Part shown: positions 25,017-37,276 of the stretch, one piece after another
Layout: each line of letters begins with the position of its first letter
Numbering within the stretch: position 1 is the stretch's first letter
DNA from: Fusarium oxysporum f. sp. lycopersici 4287
Taxonomy: Eukaryota; Ascomycota; Sordariomycetes; Hypocreales; Nectriaceae
DNA: 64,000 nt
Assembly: GCF_000149955.1 (NCBI RefSeq)
Contig: NC_030986.1
Span: 3,287,185-3,351,184, forward strand
Reading direction: 5' to 3'
Translations under genes and position numbers: made by a program
Notes under the pieces: model-generated
Databases searched by the model: none
What the model was told of the DNA's origin: nothing
What the model saw: only the letters and a program-made list of their open reading frames with translations

Positions 25017-26009
25017 ATGGGCAAAGAGACTCCCCTTGTGTCATCTCGACGTCTCTCCAACGCCGAAGGCGATCCTGTCGCTGTTGTCCGCGTTCGAAAT
25101 CTCCAAACGACTATCCAAGGACCCAAAGATGCCTGGGGTCGAGGTTCTAAGCAGCAGCCTCTTCTGATATCCGCCGAGGTGTCACTGACGCATGCGTTCC
25201 CCTCATCGTCGTCAGACGACAAGGTCGCTTCCGATACCGTTCACTATGGGCTCCTTAGCAAATCTATCCTCAGCACACTGGAGAAGTTGCCCAGGTCAGC
25301 TTTGTCGTTGAGCGATGTGCTCAACAGGCTCTGGGTTGACCTTACTGGTTTCCAGTACACTGGCGTGAAGGAGCCTTCCGCACAAAACAGAAAAGCTTTC
25401 CTCGATATGAGCCTTATCCGAAGGCTTTCAGTCTCACTCGTTCTGCCCAAGGCCTCGTTGATGGGAAGTGCAATCCGACTCTCGGGATCGTGTCTCTTCG
25501 CCGACTCAGCCATCACCGCGCGAAGTCTGGAGCTGGGTCTGGAAGGGATCAGAGTGCCAACACTCATCGGTGTCAACAGCAATGAGCGAAACGCTAAGCA
25601 AGTCGTCATCACAAACATCCGCATCGATGAATACCAAACCGCACACGATGACTATGCTGTAATTGAGAGTACCATTGTTGATGTAAGTAGATTATGAAAG
25701 GCTTAGTGGACAAATATGCTAATCATCACAAAGGCCATGTCAGAATCGTCATTTGAAACTCTGGAGGCTTTGGCAGCAAGCCTGGCTTTCCATATTGCCC
25801 GGGAACTCAGGACCAAGCGTGACGATTTCTACGGACAAATCATTCGCATTGGACTCGAGAAGCCAACAGCCGTGCCTCTGGCCGAGGCTGCCTGTGTAGA
25901 GCTCACGGTCAGAACCGAAGATGTCAAGATCGAGGTCTCTAAGACGAAAGATGTTAGGTTTGATGATACTAGAAACCAGATTGCGCACTCGAATGACAGG
26001 AAGTCGTAG
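25017..26009 (+). CDS. Tandem FolB-domain protein (dihydroneopterin aldolase-like)
   Basis: Two exons, 25017-25682 and 25734-26009, encoding 313 residues. Two FolB domains can be seen. The first runs from VVRVRNLQTTIQG to about LSVSLVLPKAS; the second from VVITNIRIDEYQT through the FETLEALAASLAFHI segment to IRIGLEKPTAVPLA. Each ends with a Lys-containing strand (LPK, EKP) matching the position of the conserved active-site Lys of dihydroneopterin aldolase. The first domain reads GPKDAW where a catalytic Glu is usual. Dihydroneopterin aldolase makes 6-hydroxymethyl-dihydropterin in folate synthesis. In fungi this activity normally sits in the trifunctional Fol1 protein; here no HPPK or DHPS domain follows, so this is either a stand-alone aldolase or a related pterin-binding protein. 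It converges with the next gene at 256 bp. Confidence 0.8.
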
Positions 26010-26265
26010 TGCACTTGGGCTTAGGTAGAAGTGTGATACGGGGAGTAAAAAGTCGGTCGCATGTGCCTATATGGCTTCTTGGATGTATTATTCCTTTTTC
26101 AACTGCTCAAGTTCGCTTTCGACAGCCTGCATATTCTGTACATGACGCAGTAGGTAGTATTGATCAACGTATATGGCGTTACCAACACCAATGCTTCAGC
26201 ATATCCAGCTTACTCCAACAAAGACGAACCGCCGTAAGTGATACCTGTTTAGTAACTCTCAACAC

Positions 26266-26993
26266 TCACTTGTAAACCTCCATTCCTGCCCGTGGAACGT
26301 CTCCCTTCGTGACCTTCCGTACAAAGTCGGGATCGGGGTTGAAGAGCATGACGTGAAAGTGCTGCACGGTATTGACCGATTGCAAAGAATGCCAGTTCCT
26401 AAACCAAAGAACCTATGCACATGAGCCTCACAAATGAATCACCTGTAGTGACAGGAAAGACTCACATTCTCCTCTGGGATATGCGCTCGAAAGGTCTTTG
26501 TCACAAAATCATCAATCTCTTTTCTTGCCTTGTCTGTCAAATCTCCCGTGGCGGGATCTTCTACGAGGTCGAACTTTGTCCACACGACAAGGTGCGCTAT
26601 TCTCGGATCTACTCCGTAAGGAGCATCATTCCATAGGATCTTATAATCGTCCTCGAACTCAAACGGTGCTCCGCGCGGCGTCAGTGGAGTACTCCATCCA
26701 AGACGATGTTCATGAATGAAGTTGGCGATACTGCCGTACTTCTGTTTCAGATAGAATGTAAAGGCTTTGTAGCGTCTAAGCTCTGAGGGAACACGCTTGA
26801 ACTTCTCTAAGCGGTTTGTTTGGATGATGTCGCGGACTTCGGCCCAAGAGAAGATGTGGTACTCTTGGTCTGGGGTGGACAGAATGCCTTGATCTTTCTT
26901 GTGGAGGCCTTGGAGAAAGTCAGGACACTCTTCGGTTCTCTGGTCCTTGGGAATGTTCATGTTCCAGAAAGGAACAGTTTCTGTGCTCCCCAT
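26266..26993 (-). CDS. DUF3605 protein, GIG1-like (N-acetylglucosamine-induced protein family)
   Basis: Two exons, in transcript order 26993-26466 and 26412-26266, encoding 224 residues. The pattern LRRYKAFTFYLKQKYGSIANFI, WNDAPYGVDPRIAHLVVWTKF and, across the intron, VLWFRNWHSLQSV is typical of the DUF3605 family, named after Candida GIG1, a gene induced by N-acetylglucosamine. Its biochemical function is not established. There is no signal peptide or membrane segment, so a cytosolic location is likely. The short size and conserved motifs span nearly the whole protein. Family assignment is fairly sure; a GlcNAc response in this fungus is only an inference. Confidence 0.85.
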
Positions 26994-29727
26994 GGTTTCT
27001 AATGTTGAGTGAGATGAAGTTACGGTGAGACGGACTCTTCGTATTATTGGTGATTATATGGAGAAATCGAGATGCAATTAGACCGGATGTTGCCCGTGAA
27101 GGAACCAGTTTCAGTGTTACTTAAAGCTGATTGTCTCTTTGCCCAATATCTGGTCATGGGACGCGTTCTTGTGAGGTAGAAGTTCCATGGAGGGTTGGAT
27201 TGATACGGCTGCGTCTCCACAGAGGGACGCGCCACAGATAGAAGGGTGATAATGCAGAGAAGCACGCAAAACATGTCCAGTTACAATATGTCTAGTCTAT
27301 TGGTCACCTAGATTGTTTAATTCATACAAACTGTGAGTCAGGCATCGTGATCGGGCTATTTATGATAAACAAGTGTTGTTTTTTTGTGGTAGATCCAGGC
27401 CAAGTTTCTCATTGTTACTTCAGAGGACGTGTCCCAACGGGCCACTCTCAGGACAACTCCACTATAACGGCAGCTGAAGGGGGGAGTTAGAGGTCCGGTG
27501 AGCCACTGCGATGCATATGATTGTCGTCTAGCTTCCGTGATTGTGGAGGAGCTGTCAAGAAGCTCAGAGAAACAAGTGACGTTGAACTGATACCTACAGT
27601 ACTCACTACCTATGTATCTGTGCCAGGAAAAATGGTGGTGAATCTAGGGTAGCAAAATGAAAATAACTGGGTAGGTTCTCACCCAGCCTCTTATCCAATG
27701 CCAAGGCCACGTGGAGAGATATAAGCCCGATGTAATACGGCAGGTCGAAGCTTGCATTTGACAGGAGTCTCTAAGTCAGCTATCTTTTGGTCTCCATTCA
27801 CCCATTGGCCACGGAACGGAACGGGAGAGGCGTATGTGAGCTGGGGCCCAAGTGTTCCAAACCCTCTTGAAAATGTCAATGGTTACCTATGCCTACGATA
27901 TTACTCCCGGTCTTCTGATACATAATAATCACCACGCTTACTCTCTCCTCAACCTTGTAAGCAAGAATATGCATCTTACAGGGAGATCGACCGATGTAAA
28001 GATAGCGTCAAGACTAGCCATGATCAACCTCGTTGCATCCACTTCTGCTCATTTCGACTGGGCCCAAGCCTGCGAGGATCCAATAAAACAGCCAATTACA
28101 GAGCCGAGATACTTGCTGTGTCTGGGCGTGAGCTTTGGGAGCTTTGGCCCGTTCCTCGTCTTCAACTCTGGTTCACCGGTAAAAGGAGCTTTGGGGCATA
28201 AGCAATATCACCTTGTTGAATCAAGGCAAATGGATGGTCCAAAAGAAGTAGAAACTCACTCAGAGTAAGGTGTAATGAGCGGTTTGTTTGCACTCGGGAG
28301 GCAAAATAGTAGCATATTAATGAGGGATATCATGATGGTGGCGGCACACCAAGAAAATCCAACCATGATACCACCCAATCTAAATCAAGGTTGCCTGCTT
28401 CCCTTATTCTTATTCTCGGCTACTCTGTCTCGTCTGTGCATTGTGCATACCTACGTACTCAACCTGACTGCAACATTATATCTGCAAAGGACCGATCTCG
28501 AACATCCAGTCCTCAGGGAGCAAGAAAACTTGAGACATAAGAGGAGGATGCTAAAATAAACTCAGTAAAGAGCCCCCCAAGTTTAGGCTAGAGTTACCTG
28601 AATATCTTTATCATCTAGGATAGAGGTCCTACGTTTTCTTGCCTCCCCTAGCCAGTCTCACCAACTTCCCACCTCGAGTGCTAATAATATCAGCGGTAAA
28701 TGGATACCTCGAGAAGAAATGGGAAACAATATACCGGGGATCCTGGCTGGTTGGCCCGCCGCAAGCCTACAAGGTGAGAGATCGCTGGTGCAAGTGGTGA
28801 AGTGGTGGGGTTTAATCCCCGTGGTATGGGTATCGTGAAGGTGAGCAGAAATGAACAATTACGACAACTCGATGATACGAGATGTGATAATAAACAACAA
28901 TAGGGGAGACGAAGGCACTATTGAGCCTCGTCTCATCTCCTCCCCGCAAGCCATCATAACTGGTTGGTAAGGATGAACAGGGACGGGTACCAGAGCATGG
29001 GAACAAGCCTCCATTCCCCAACGGCCAGGGAAAAAAACAAAACACATGGGAGCTGAGATGACCTAGACCAGGTAGGTGCAGTATCTCCAGTATCACCGAG
29101 TTAGTAGACGGTCTGCTCGACCATTGCGAGCTGGGTTGTCACCGCAAGTCTACGAATCTCGCCTCCTATGTTACCCAACCTTTACTAAATCTGCACCAAC
29201 AAAAAGAGAGGCAATTGCTGGAAAAGGACAAGAAGCAGAATCAGTTGAGAGTGCAAGACAGAAAAGAAAGAAAAAATCCATCAAAATCGACTCGACGTCA
29301 CCGTTACAACTTGTCACTCAATAGATCGCAGAAAAAGTGTCAATAGTTTTAAACTACTGTCGTTGTTCGGCTTCTTTTGTCCGCCTAAGAAAAAGCTCCC
29401 TCGCCACCCCCACCAAGTTTACAAGCAACAGCTGCAAGCCCGGCATCACCGCCCCGCATCTAACTCTGGCGCTGGTGCTGGCCTCCCCTTTCCCTCTCGC
29501 TCCCGTTCGTTTATTAGCTGCTTGACCTGCTTGACCTGGTTACCTTAATTCATTCCTCTCCTCTCGCTGACTCTCTCTCTCTCTCTCTCTCTCCGGTAAC
29601 AACTTCTTGATCCTTCTCCTCTTTCTTCATCCCCCCAAAGGCTATCTGCTACTCCCGTTGGCTTCCATCGTGTTACTCTAATTCCACCTTATTAATATTC
29701 TCCACGACTCGACCGACTCCCTTCACA
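26994..29727. other. Intergenic region between the GIG1-like and UGP genes
   Basis: About 2.7 kb shared by two divergently transcribed genes. No gene is supported; a 138-codon + strand frame at 27852-28268 has no recognisable features. The last ~200 bp before the UGP start are pyrimidine-rich with a CT microsatellite, consistent with a strong fungal promoter or 5' leader. Confidence 0.5.
29571..29593. repeat. (CT)n microsatellite in the UGP promoter or leader
   Basis: An uninterrupted CT run of 23 nt, about 135 bp before the UGP start codon. CT-rich blocks near transcription starts are common in highly expressed fungal genes. Confidence 0.9.
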
Positions 29728-31818
29728 ATGGCCAGTGCTATCAAGAGTGCGCTGCCTACCCACCTCAAGCCCAACAGCGGCGATGAGCAGGGCAATGAGC
29801 GTCGTCATGGCAAGACGCGCAGTCACATGGTGAGTTGATGTGAATCAAGATACTGCTTCATCTCCCCATCGTCACATGCCACATTATACAAAACAGATGC
29901 GATTGCCTACCTTTGGTCGCTCACGGCGAAGCTTCACTGTATCTCAAAAGCTTAATCGTGACGCTCATTGCACCCTCAGTTACAGTCATATGGATGTCCA
30001 GGCACTTGACATGGCTGCAAACAGGCTCGCGTTTCCACATCTCTTCACATCTGTCAGATGGACTTGGTTACGGGCCGCGCATTCACTCGAAGCTTGATGG
30101 CTTTAAAGTGCCTCGATGAGGGTGCGAAGCTTCGTCTTCGTCTTCCTCTCCCCACCACTAACTGGACGACGGACCTTAACAAACATCCTGTATCATATTT
30201 TCATCATAAACCATACTAACCCGTTATGCTCCAGGCTTTCGAGAACACCTCCACCAACGTCGCTGCTGCTCAGATGCGAAATGCTCTGACCAACCTCGCC
30301 GAGACCGTCAAGGATCCCGAACAGAAGAAGGCAAGTCCTTTAACCCGAAACATGTGATTCCTGAATCAGTCAAGACTAACCAGGCGACAGTTGTTCGAGA
30401 CTGAGATGGACAACTTCTTCGCCCTTTTCCGACGATACCTCAACGACAAGGCCAAGGGCAACGCCGTGTATGCCTCCCTTCCGACCAGATATATGCCATA
30501 ATACGACAGTTGCTAACTATACTTTAGAGACTGGGATCGCATTGCTCCTCCCGCTCAGGGTCAGGTTGTCGATTACGAGGATCTTGCCAACACCGAGTCT
30601 GTCCAGTTCCTCAACAAGCTGGCTGTTCTCAAGCTCAATGGTGGTCTGGGAACCTCCATGGGTTGTGTCGGCCCCAAGTCCGTTATTGAGGTCCGTGACG
30701 GCATGTCCTTCCTCGATCTTTCCGTCCGACAGATCGAGTACCTGAACCGTACCTACGACGTTAACGTCCCTTTCATTCTCATGAACTCCTTCAACACAAA
30801 TGACGACACTGCCGCCATCATCAAGAAGTACGAGGGCCACAACGTCGATATCCTTACCTTCAACCAGTCTCGATACCCCAGAGTATACAAGGACTCTCTC
30901 CTCCCCGTCCCCAAGCATAACGACTCTCCCATCAACGAGTGGTACCCCCCTGGCCACGGTGACGTTTTCGAGTCTCTCTACAACTCTGGCATTCTCGACA
31001 AGCTTCTCGAGCGAGGCATCGAGATTATCTTTCTTTCCAACGTCGACAACCTGGGCGCCGTGGTCGACCTTCGCATTCTCCAGCACATGATGGAGACAAA
31101 CGCTGAGTACATCATGGAGCTGACCAACAAGACCAAGGCCGACGTCAAGGGTGGTACAATCATCGACTATGAGGGCTCAGTCCGCCTGCTCGAAATTGCC
31201 CAGGTACCCAAGGAGCATGTCAACGAGTTCAAGTCTATCAAGAAGTTCAAGTACTTCAACACCAACAACATCTGGCTCAACCTCAAGGCCATCAAGCGTG
31301 TGGTAGAGAACGACGAACTCGAGATGGAGATTATTCCCAACGGCAAAACCATTCCTGGTGACAAGAAGGGCGAGTCCGATATCTCTATCATCCAGCTCGA
31401 GACCGCTGTCGGTGCTGCTATCCGTCATTTCAACAACGCCCACGGTGTCAATGTTCCCCGTCGACGATTCTTGCCCGTCAAGACCTGTTCCGATCTGATG
31501 CTCGTCAAGTCTGATCTCTACACATTGAAGCACGGCCAGCTTCAAATGAGTGCCGCTCGCTTCGGTGACGCACCCCTGATCAAGCTTGGTGGTGACTTCA
31601 AGAAGGTCTCAGACTTCCAGAAGCGAATCCCCTCCATTCCTAAGGTGCTGGAGCTGGATCACCTCACCATCACCGGTGCCGTCAACCTTGGCCGCGGCGT
31701 AACGCTCAAGGGCACTGTTATCATCGTCGCGACAGAGGGCAGCACCATCGACATTCCCCCTGGATCGATCCTTGAGAACGTGGTTGTCCAGGGTAGCTTG
31801 CGCCTGCTCGAACATTAA
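29728..31818 (+). CDS. UGP1: UTP-glucose-1-phosphate uridylyltransferase
   Basis: Four exons: 29728-29829, 30235-30330, 30391-30467 and 30528-31818, encoding 521 residues, close to yeast Ugp1. The enzyme makes UDP-glucose from UTP and glucose-1-phosphate in the cytosol, feeding beta-glucan, glycogen, trehalose and glycoprotein synthesis. Diagnostic segments are the nucleotide-binding loop [61 protein letters not shown], and [14 protein letters not shown]. The C-terminal left-handed beta-helix ends in [18 protein letters not shown], the usual last residues. The first intron is 405 bp, long for this genome. The second intron has a GC donor (AAG then GCAAGT); no GT alternative keeps the [12 protein letters not shown] reading. 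Identity is essentially certain. Confidence 0.97.
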
Positions 31819-34800
31819 ATTGGGAGCTTGTTGGATGTTGTACGGTTCTGTGGCAGACTGTCTTAGGGTTTTAACTTGTCATGGCCTTTCGAGGTGTATA
31901 AGATGGATAAGGCATGGGCAGACATGTCATGAGGCTTGAGGATTGGAATGTTTATCCTATGGTATGGAAGAAGAGAAGCAACGTCTCCGAATCGGTAGAC
32001 ATGAGAGCCTGATTCAAGCGTCACATTGAACGCTTGCTGGGAGGATAAGGTACACTTTGAGTATGTACGTACTTGGCAAAACAGCATTAGCTTGATACCT
32101 ATACATAGGTACAGCACATTTAATTGAAAAGGGCAAATGACAATTTCTCGAGAAATGAAGGGTCTCAGGGAAATGTGCCGGACAACGTCGTCGACTCATG
32201 TTGGGACACGCCACATCATCTAACTTCTTAGCACTGTCAATTCATCGACAAAACTAGCCTTTGTATTAGCGGTGTTTCCTTGTAAATGGGGCTGATGGAG
32301 CCGATAAGCCCGTAGCCGGCAGGCCTATCCTCATTTCGGACCAGATCTTAACCTTAATCTTGTAGGTTTGCAATTACGGTTTACCAGCCCCTTTGGCTTG
32401 TTCAAGCTTCATGCGGACCAACGTCGTCGTTCATCGGACGCATGACGACGACGACGTTGAGGATTGTCTGCTTCTGTGCTAAGTCTTTGTGAGGCACAGT
32501 CGTATTGGAAAAGTCTATCCATTCTCGGGTAGCAGGGTGGCTCACCCGTACTGCCGAACGTGTTGCATGCGGTCTGAGAGCAGGATGATGGTGTCCAAAC
32601 ACCAGTTTGTTTGAAAGTGAGACGCGGGGCGAAGGGTCTGTTTCGACCCAGGAGGCTGGAGGATCATAGCACAAGACCGTTTACCTTTTGCCTGTTTGCT
32701 ACCTCGATTTGACGCCTATGGCCTATCACAAACGCTGGCAAAGTGAAATCAAAGGACTTAGATCGGCACCCATGACGTTCCACATCAATGAGGCATTTCC
32801 TTCGATCTTGAGTACCGAACCAGGGTCGTGGAAGGCTTCAACGCACTTCGCACTAAAAACAGCTACCCAACACCGTAAGGTTTGAATCCTACCCTGAGTG
32901 AGGAGTCATGATCCGAGCCGATGGAACTCTCCAAGGTGAGAACATTTTTAGCAAGTTTGGTATGATATTCCCAACCGAATGCCCAGCCGGAAAATCCGGG
33001 CCTAGAGGAGTCCGTGAGATTGATATAGGAGATAGGGGATGGTAAAGACATCCCATGATAATATCGTGAGAGCTTGGCGAGAACAAGCATCCTCGATCAA
33101 CCAAGGCTGTGAGCCTGTGGCTATCCGACTTCTCGAATCGGTCTAGTTCGGAGAGGGTGGCCCCGTCGTTCCATTCCATCGAGCGGCAATGCACGTTTGC
33201 ATATTGTTTGTGGGGTTGAGGGAGATTGTGTGAAGAAGGGGAGCGCGCTGTTGGTTAATGCGAAGTCCGGACTGGCCTAAGCAAGGCCAAAAGTTGGGGA
33301 CCCCAGCCTGATTACCTCCTGGGCCATCTGTGATAATGCCTGCAGTTGCAATTCATGGCTCATTGACCAGGAAGTACCTTTGATCCTGGAAGAACTTCTG
33401 AGTTATCATGCACTGTTCTCATGTCTTGACAGACTTGACTTCCACCGCAGGGAACTCGGCCGGCGTTTCTGAGAGTCAATAGTACGGGGGAAGGCGAGAC
33501 AACAAACAGAGAAAAGTCTTGCTTCAGCCTACAAGGCTGTGTGTGCCCAGACCCTCTGGATCGTCGTGGGAGAGACGCTCCTGGGTCACATTACGGCGAT
33601 GCTCGGTAAGACTAACGGTTGCAAAACAATAGCCGCTGATGGCCAGCTGTTGAGCCGTGGTGTGGCGGAGGCCATCTACGACTGGTTGAAGTGCAGTATT
33701 CATGCACCATTAATGCTGTCGCTCACTCTTGTGCTCCCCAGCCTTTCTCTTGAGCAATGATGAGGGGATGTGTCTGTATCGATCCCGATGAGCTTAGCAT
33801 GAAGCTTTTGCGACCGTCCATCGAGTTCAAGCCACAAAAGCAACGTCAACAATAAACATGTCCGCCTAGAAACCGCTGCCATGATCGACGAACCATATCG
33901 GTTTGTATTACCATTGCAGAAGGCTGGGGAGACGCTATCCCCAGCGCACCTACAGCGTTGGATCGGCTTGGTGGAAAGAATGCATGGTACGTACGCTATT
34001 GCGTATTTTGTTGACTTACGTAGTCATCAATGTTAGGGAGCCCGCCAAGGTTTGGGGAATGTATCCCATGGCGTTCTCTTACCTTCCTGTGTGTAAGTCA
34101 TGCCATCACATTCAACGCTGGTATTCCCTTACAGGAATATGCCAACGCTTGGTGATCCATTAGTGACGTGTAGTTGAGCAAGTGAATAATTTGCATGATG
34201 GCGTCTGTTTGTTGTCTCTGCTGTCCAACATTCAGCTGTAGCAACGCAGCCATGGCGGGCGCCATCAACGGGTAATGATTCACACTAATTTACAGCTACC
34301 TAGACACACACACACATTAGCGAATGTAATAACACTTGATGAGACGCCATAGGCGCTGAGATGGCGACTTCTAATTGTAGTCTACTATCGCGGAGAATTT
34401 GATTCGAAGGTTGGTCAATGCCGAGAACGCCGCTTGATCAATATTTCCAAGAAACTTGCAAGAGTCATGGCAAAACTCTCAAGTGCTTGCAGGGAAGGTT
34501 TTCAATTGAAGCTCGTCATTGGGACTATTGACAAGCGGGGGGGCAAAGTCATTAAAGTACTTCCCAATGCGGTAAGGTGACCACGCCAGGGATACCAAGT
34601 TTCCAATAGCGGCAAGCATCCAGACCGCCGATGAAGGAGGAACAACTGCAGCAGCCGACATGCTGAGATTTTCCGGATATTGTCCAGAACCGTTAAGGAC
34701 AAGGGTATTGCTGTATGCTCCACGGTTGTGATTCATAAGGGTTCGGAGATTTTGGTTGCATGTGCTGTGAAATGAATGGGAGGATACTGAGAGAGATCAT

Positions 34801-36588
34801 GTCATGCTAAAAGACTGTGTCGTTGTTTGCTGATATGTTCAATCAGACACGGCCCATCTCATGAAACCAATACATAACTGAACAAAGACACGGCTGCCTT
34901 GGCTGAGTTGCATTACATCGGCGAGCTTACGACAGCATGTTTGACAGTGGTAACCTAAATCATGGCGGCTATCGCTGCTAAAAGGATAGGGTAGCTGGCC
35001 TCGCCCTCCGAGAGTTGGTCTGTAGTGCAGCAGCTCCGGTATACGCCGGGGAGGCGCGGTTAAAAAGTGTGCTGCCGTGACCACTGCCAGACTAAGGCAA
35101 GGCTGACAGGAAACCTTTGATAAGGCCTAGAACGAGTCGAATTGGGGACTTGGCCAGAGGGAAAAGGATTTGCATAGATCAAATCTCGACTCATGACTGG
35201 ATTAGAATATTAATTCCATTACAAGGTGACCGCTAAAGACCAGCGATATGAGTGAATTGAGGTCGTCAGGGGGCAAGGCTCGGTGCAAATAGAGCCTGGA
35301 AGTCAAATTGTGATGGATCGAGGTCTCATGTCGCTAATGATGCTTGCTTGGCTTGGTGGGCGCGTGCCCGCTCTGGCTGCCAGGCACAGCAATCCTAGAG
35401 GTTGTTCGCCGGTCTTGCAGGTGGAGCTGGCGCATCCCCGTAGCCTGAAGGGCGAATCCACAGAAAGCTTGGAGTATAAGCCACAAAGGGCATAGCGCTG
35501 GCATGCTTAGAGGACGCTAGGACATGGCTAATTTGCGTGGCAGGGATCTGATAGGGTCCGTTCTGATTCGGGAATTGGAAGGCCGTGGCTGGCCTGCCAG
35601 TAGATGGAATGTGATGATGTAGCGAGATAGGCCAAGAAAGAATGGCATGGGTTGAGAGAGCAAAATGCATTATCAGACCAAGGCAAGCTAATGACAGGGA
35701 AGTGGGAGATGGGGTTCTTTGGGTGAAAGTGGAAAGAACCTGGAAGGGGAAAGGGAAATGGAAAGCGAAAGGAGGAAGGAGCTTGAGGAGGAAAGGACAA
35801 AGCTCACAATTGAATTCAGTTGAACCTGCGGAAGGCATGTCCAGCAACCGCTACCTGCGCTACACCTCACTCAACCGCTCGCCCACCCCTCCACCCCCTC
35901 TGTTCTGTACCTACACCCCGGCCCTTAGTTCGGTGGGATGGGATAGAGCAGTTGGTACCATGGTCTCGTGGGATTAGGTTGGATTGGATTGCCATCGGTA
36001 GCGTCTGAATGTATCCCCTTTATTGCTCTCAATATTGTCACTAGCTCTGCGTTCCCTTCATTATAATAAGCCTCCCTCCTTCTCTCGAATCTCCCTCCTT
36101 CCTTCTTCTCTATCAACGCCTCAGTCAATTCGCTACTTCGTTGTGCCTATTTCCCACTACCTAATGTAAGTCCATACCTTCTTCAGCCTTTCCTTATATG
36201 GACAACATCCACATCGAACTTCGTGCCTGGGATACCTAGGAAGAAGGATGCATTCAAGTGCAATGCAGATCGGTTGGGCAACAGCGATAGCAATGGATGG
36301 AAGTCAATCACGCTGGCACCAACTGCCACTGTCAAATGCTGGTGACAGTTGGAGGTGTCAATGAATTCATATGGCAGCCCACGCACTGCCTGTGGCTTGT
36401 TTACTCGACTATTCATTAAGCCTCGTGCACCCAACTCGAACACCACAGCATGATCACAAACGCCATTACTCAGTCCCGCTACTATTTACGCTTTATCGTT
36501 TCATTATTTCAGAAATAATAACTAACCCGGCTGGTAGTAATACTCAGTCATTCTTTCAAACACAAACCAAACCTCACCAATCTTCAAA
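31819..36588. other. Intergenic region of about 4.8 kb
   Basis: No confident gene. Around 33539-34163 on the + strand there are coding-like fragments (listed separately). Just before the GPI-protein gene a pyrimidine-rich stretch (about 36060-36110) and AT-rich sequence look promoter-like. No transposon or RNA gene was recognised. Confidence 0.45.
33920..34163 (+). other. Possible exon pair of an unrecognised gene or relic
   Basis: After a plausible acceptor (CATTGCAG) at 33919, frame 33920-33990 reads as a natural-looking segment containing SPAHLQRWIGLVERMHG. A 46-bp intron (33991-34036, GTACGC donor, TGTTAG acceptor) joins it in frame to EPAKVWGMYPMAFSYLPV, open to a TAG ending at 34163. 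No family is recognised. Upstream, a frame at 33539-33760 may or may not belong. Either a small real gene whose start I cannot place, a relic, or chance. Confidence 0.2.
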
Positions 36589-37276
36589 ATGAAGTACACT
36601 CTCGCTACCATTGCTGCCCTCGCCTCCGTGGCCCTGGCCAAGCCTGCTTTCCTCAACACCGAGTTTGATCTCACTGAGGGCAAGCCTTACACCATCCGCT
36701 ACTCTGGCTGTGACGATGGCTGCACCATTGTCCTCCAGAACGGCCCCTCCGATGATCTCTCTGACTACAAGACCCTGACCAGTATGTCTTGCCATTATGG
36801 ACTATTGAATATCTTGCTGACCCACGATAGCCTCCGCCACTGGTGACTCTTTCACTTTCACCCCCTCTGAGCTTCCCTCCGACACCTACAACTTCAAGAT
36901 CACCGACAAGGCTGGTGAGGTCAACTACAGCGCTCAGTTCCCCTACAAGGGATCATACGCCGCTCCCTCTGTCACCAAGTCTGCCACCGCTACCGCTGAG
37001 ACCACTGCCGTCGCCTCCACCAAGGAGGCCACCACCCTCGCCAGCGTCACCAAGTCTGCTGAGGAGACCACCACTGTTGCTAAGCCCATCATTCCTACTC
37101 ATGCTCCTTCCAAGAACGCCACCACTCCCACTGCTGCTCACCCCACTCCTTCCAAGACTGGCAGTGCCGGCGGCGAGACCAGTGTCCCCAGTGTCCCTGA
37201 GAGCGGTGCTGCTCGCATGACATCCTCGCTGGCTCTTATTGCCGGTGCTGTTATGGCCATGGTTTACCTCAACTAA
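36589..37276 (+). CDS. Ser/Thr-rich GPI-anchored cell-wall protein (Kre9/KNH-like)
   Basis: Two exons, 36589-36781 and 36831-37276, encoding 212 residues. An N-terminal signal peptide (MKYTLATIAALASVALA) is followed by a beta-sandwich domain of about 90 residues (FDLTEGKPYTIRYSG to YSAQFPY), with a CDDGC pair of cysteines, resembling the Kre9/KNH-like N-terminal domain of the fungal Ser-Thr-rich GPI-anchored family. A Ser/Thr/Ala/Pro-rich stalk follows, then a C-terminal hydrophobic tail (SSLALIAGAVMAMVYLN) typical of a GPI signal. The protein is probably O-glycosylated and placed at the plasma membrane or wall. Its molecular role is not known. Codon use is strongly C-biased at third positions, which suggests high expression. 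Confidence 0.85.

Noticed and set aside
27852..28268. 138-codon plus-strand frame in the region before UGP1
   Set aside because: Composition is unremarkable, no family is recognised, and it lies in a divergent promoter region.
32880..32900. T-loop-like GGTTTGAATCC suggesting a tRNA
   Set aside because: The flanking bases do not form a T-stem, and no anticodon arm or A-box lies at the right distance.
35820..35836. Match to the end of 18S rRNA (TGAACCTGCGGAAGG)
   Set aside because: Only 15 bases match, with no flanking rRNA or ITS sequence. Another 12-base match (GAAGGATCATTA) at about 22796 is equally isolated. Both are coincidences.
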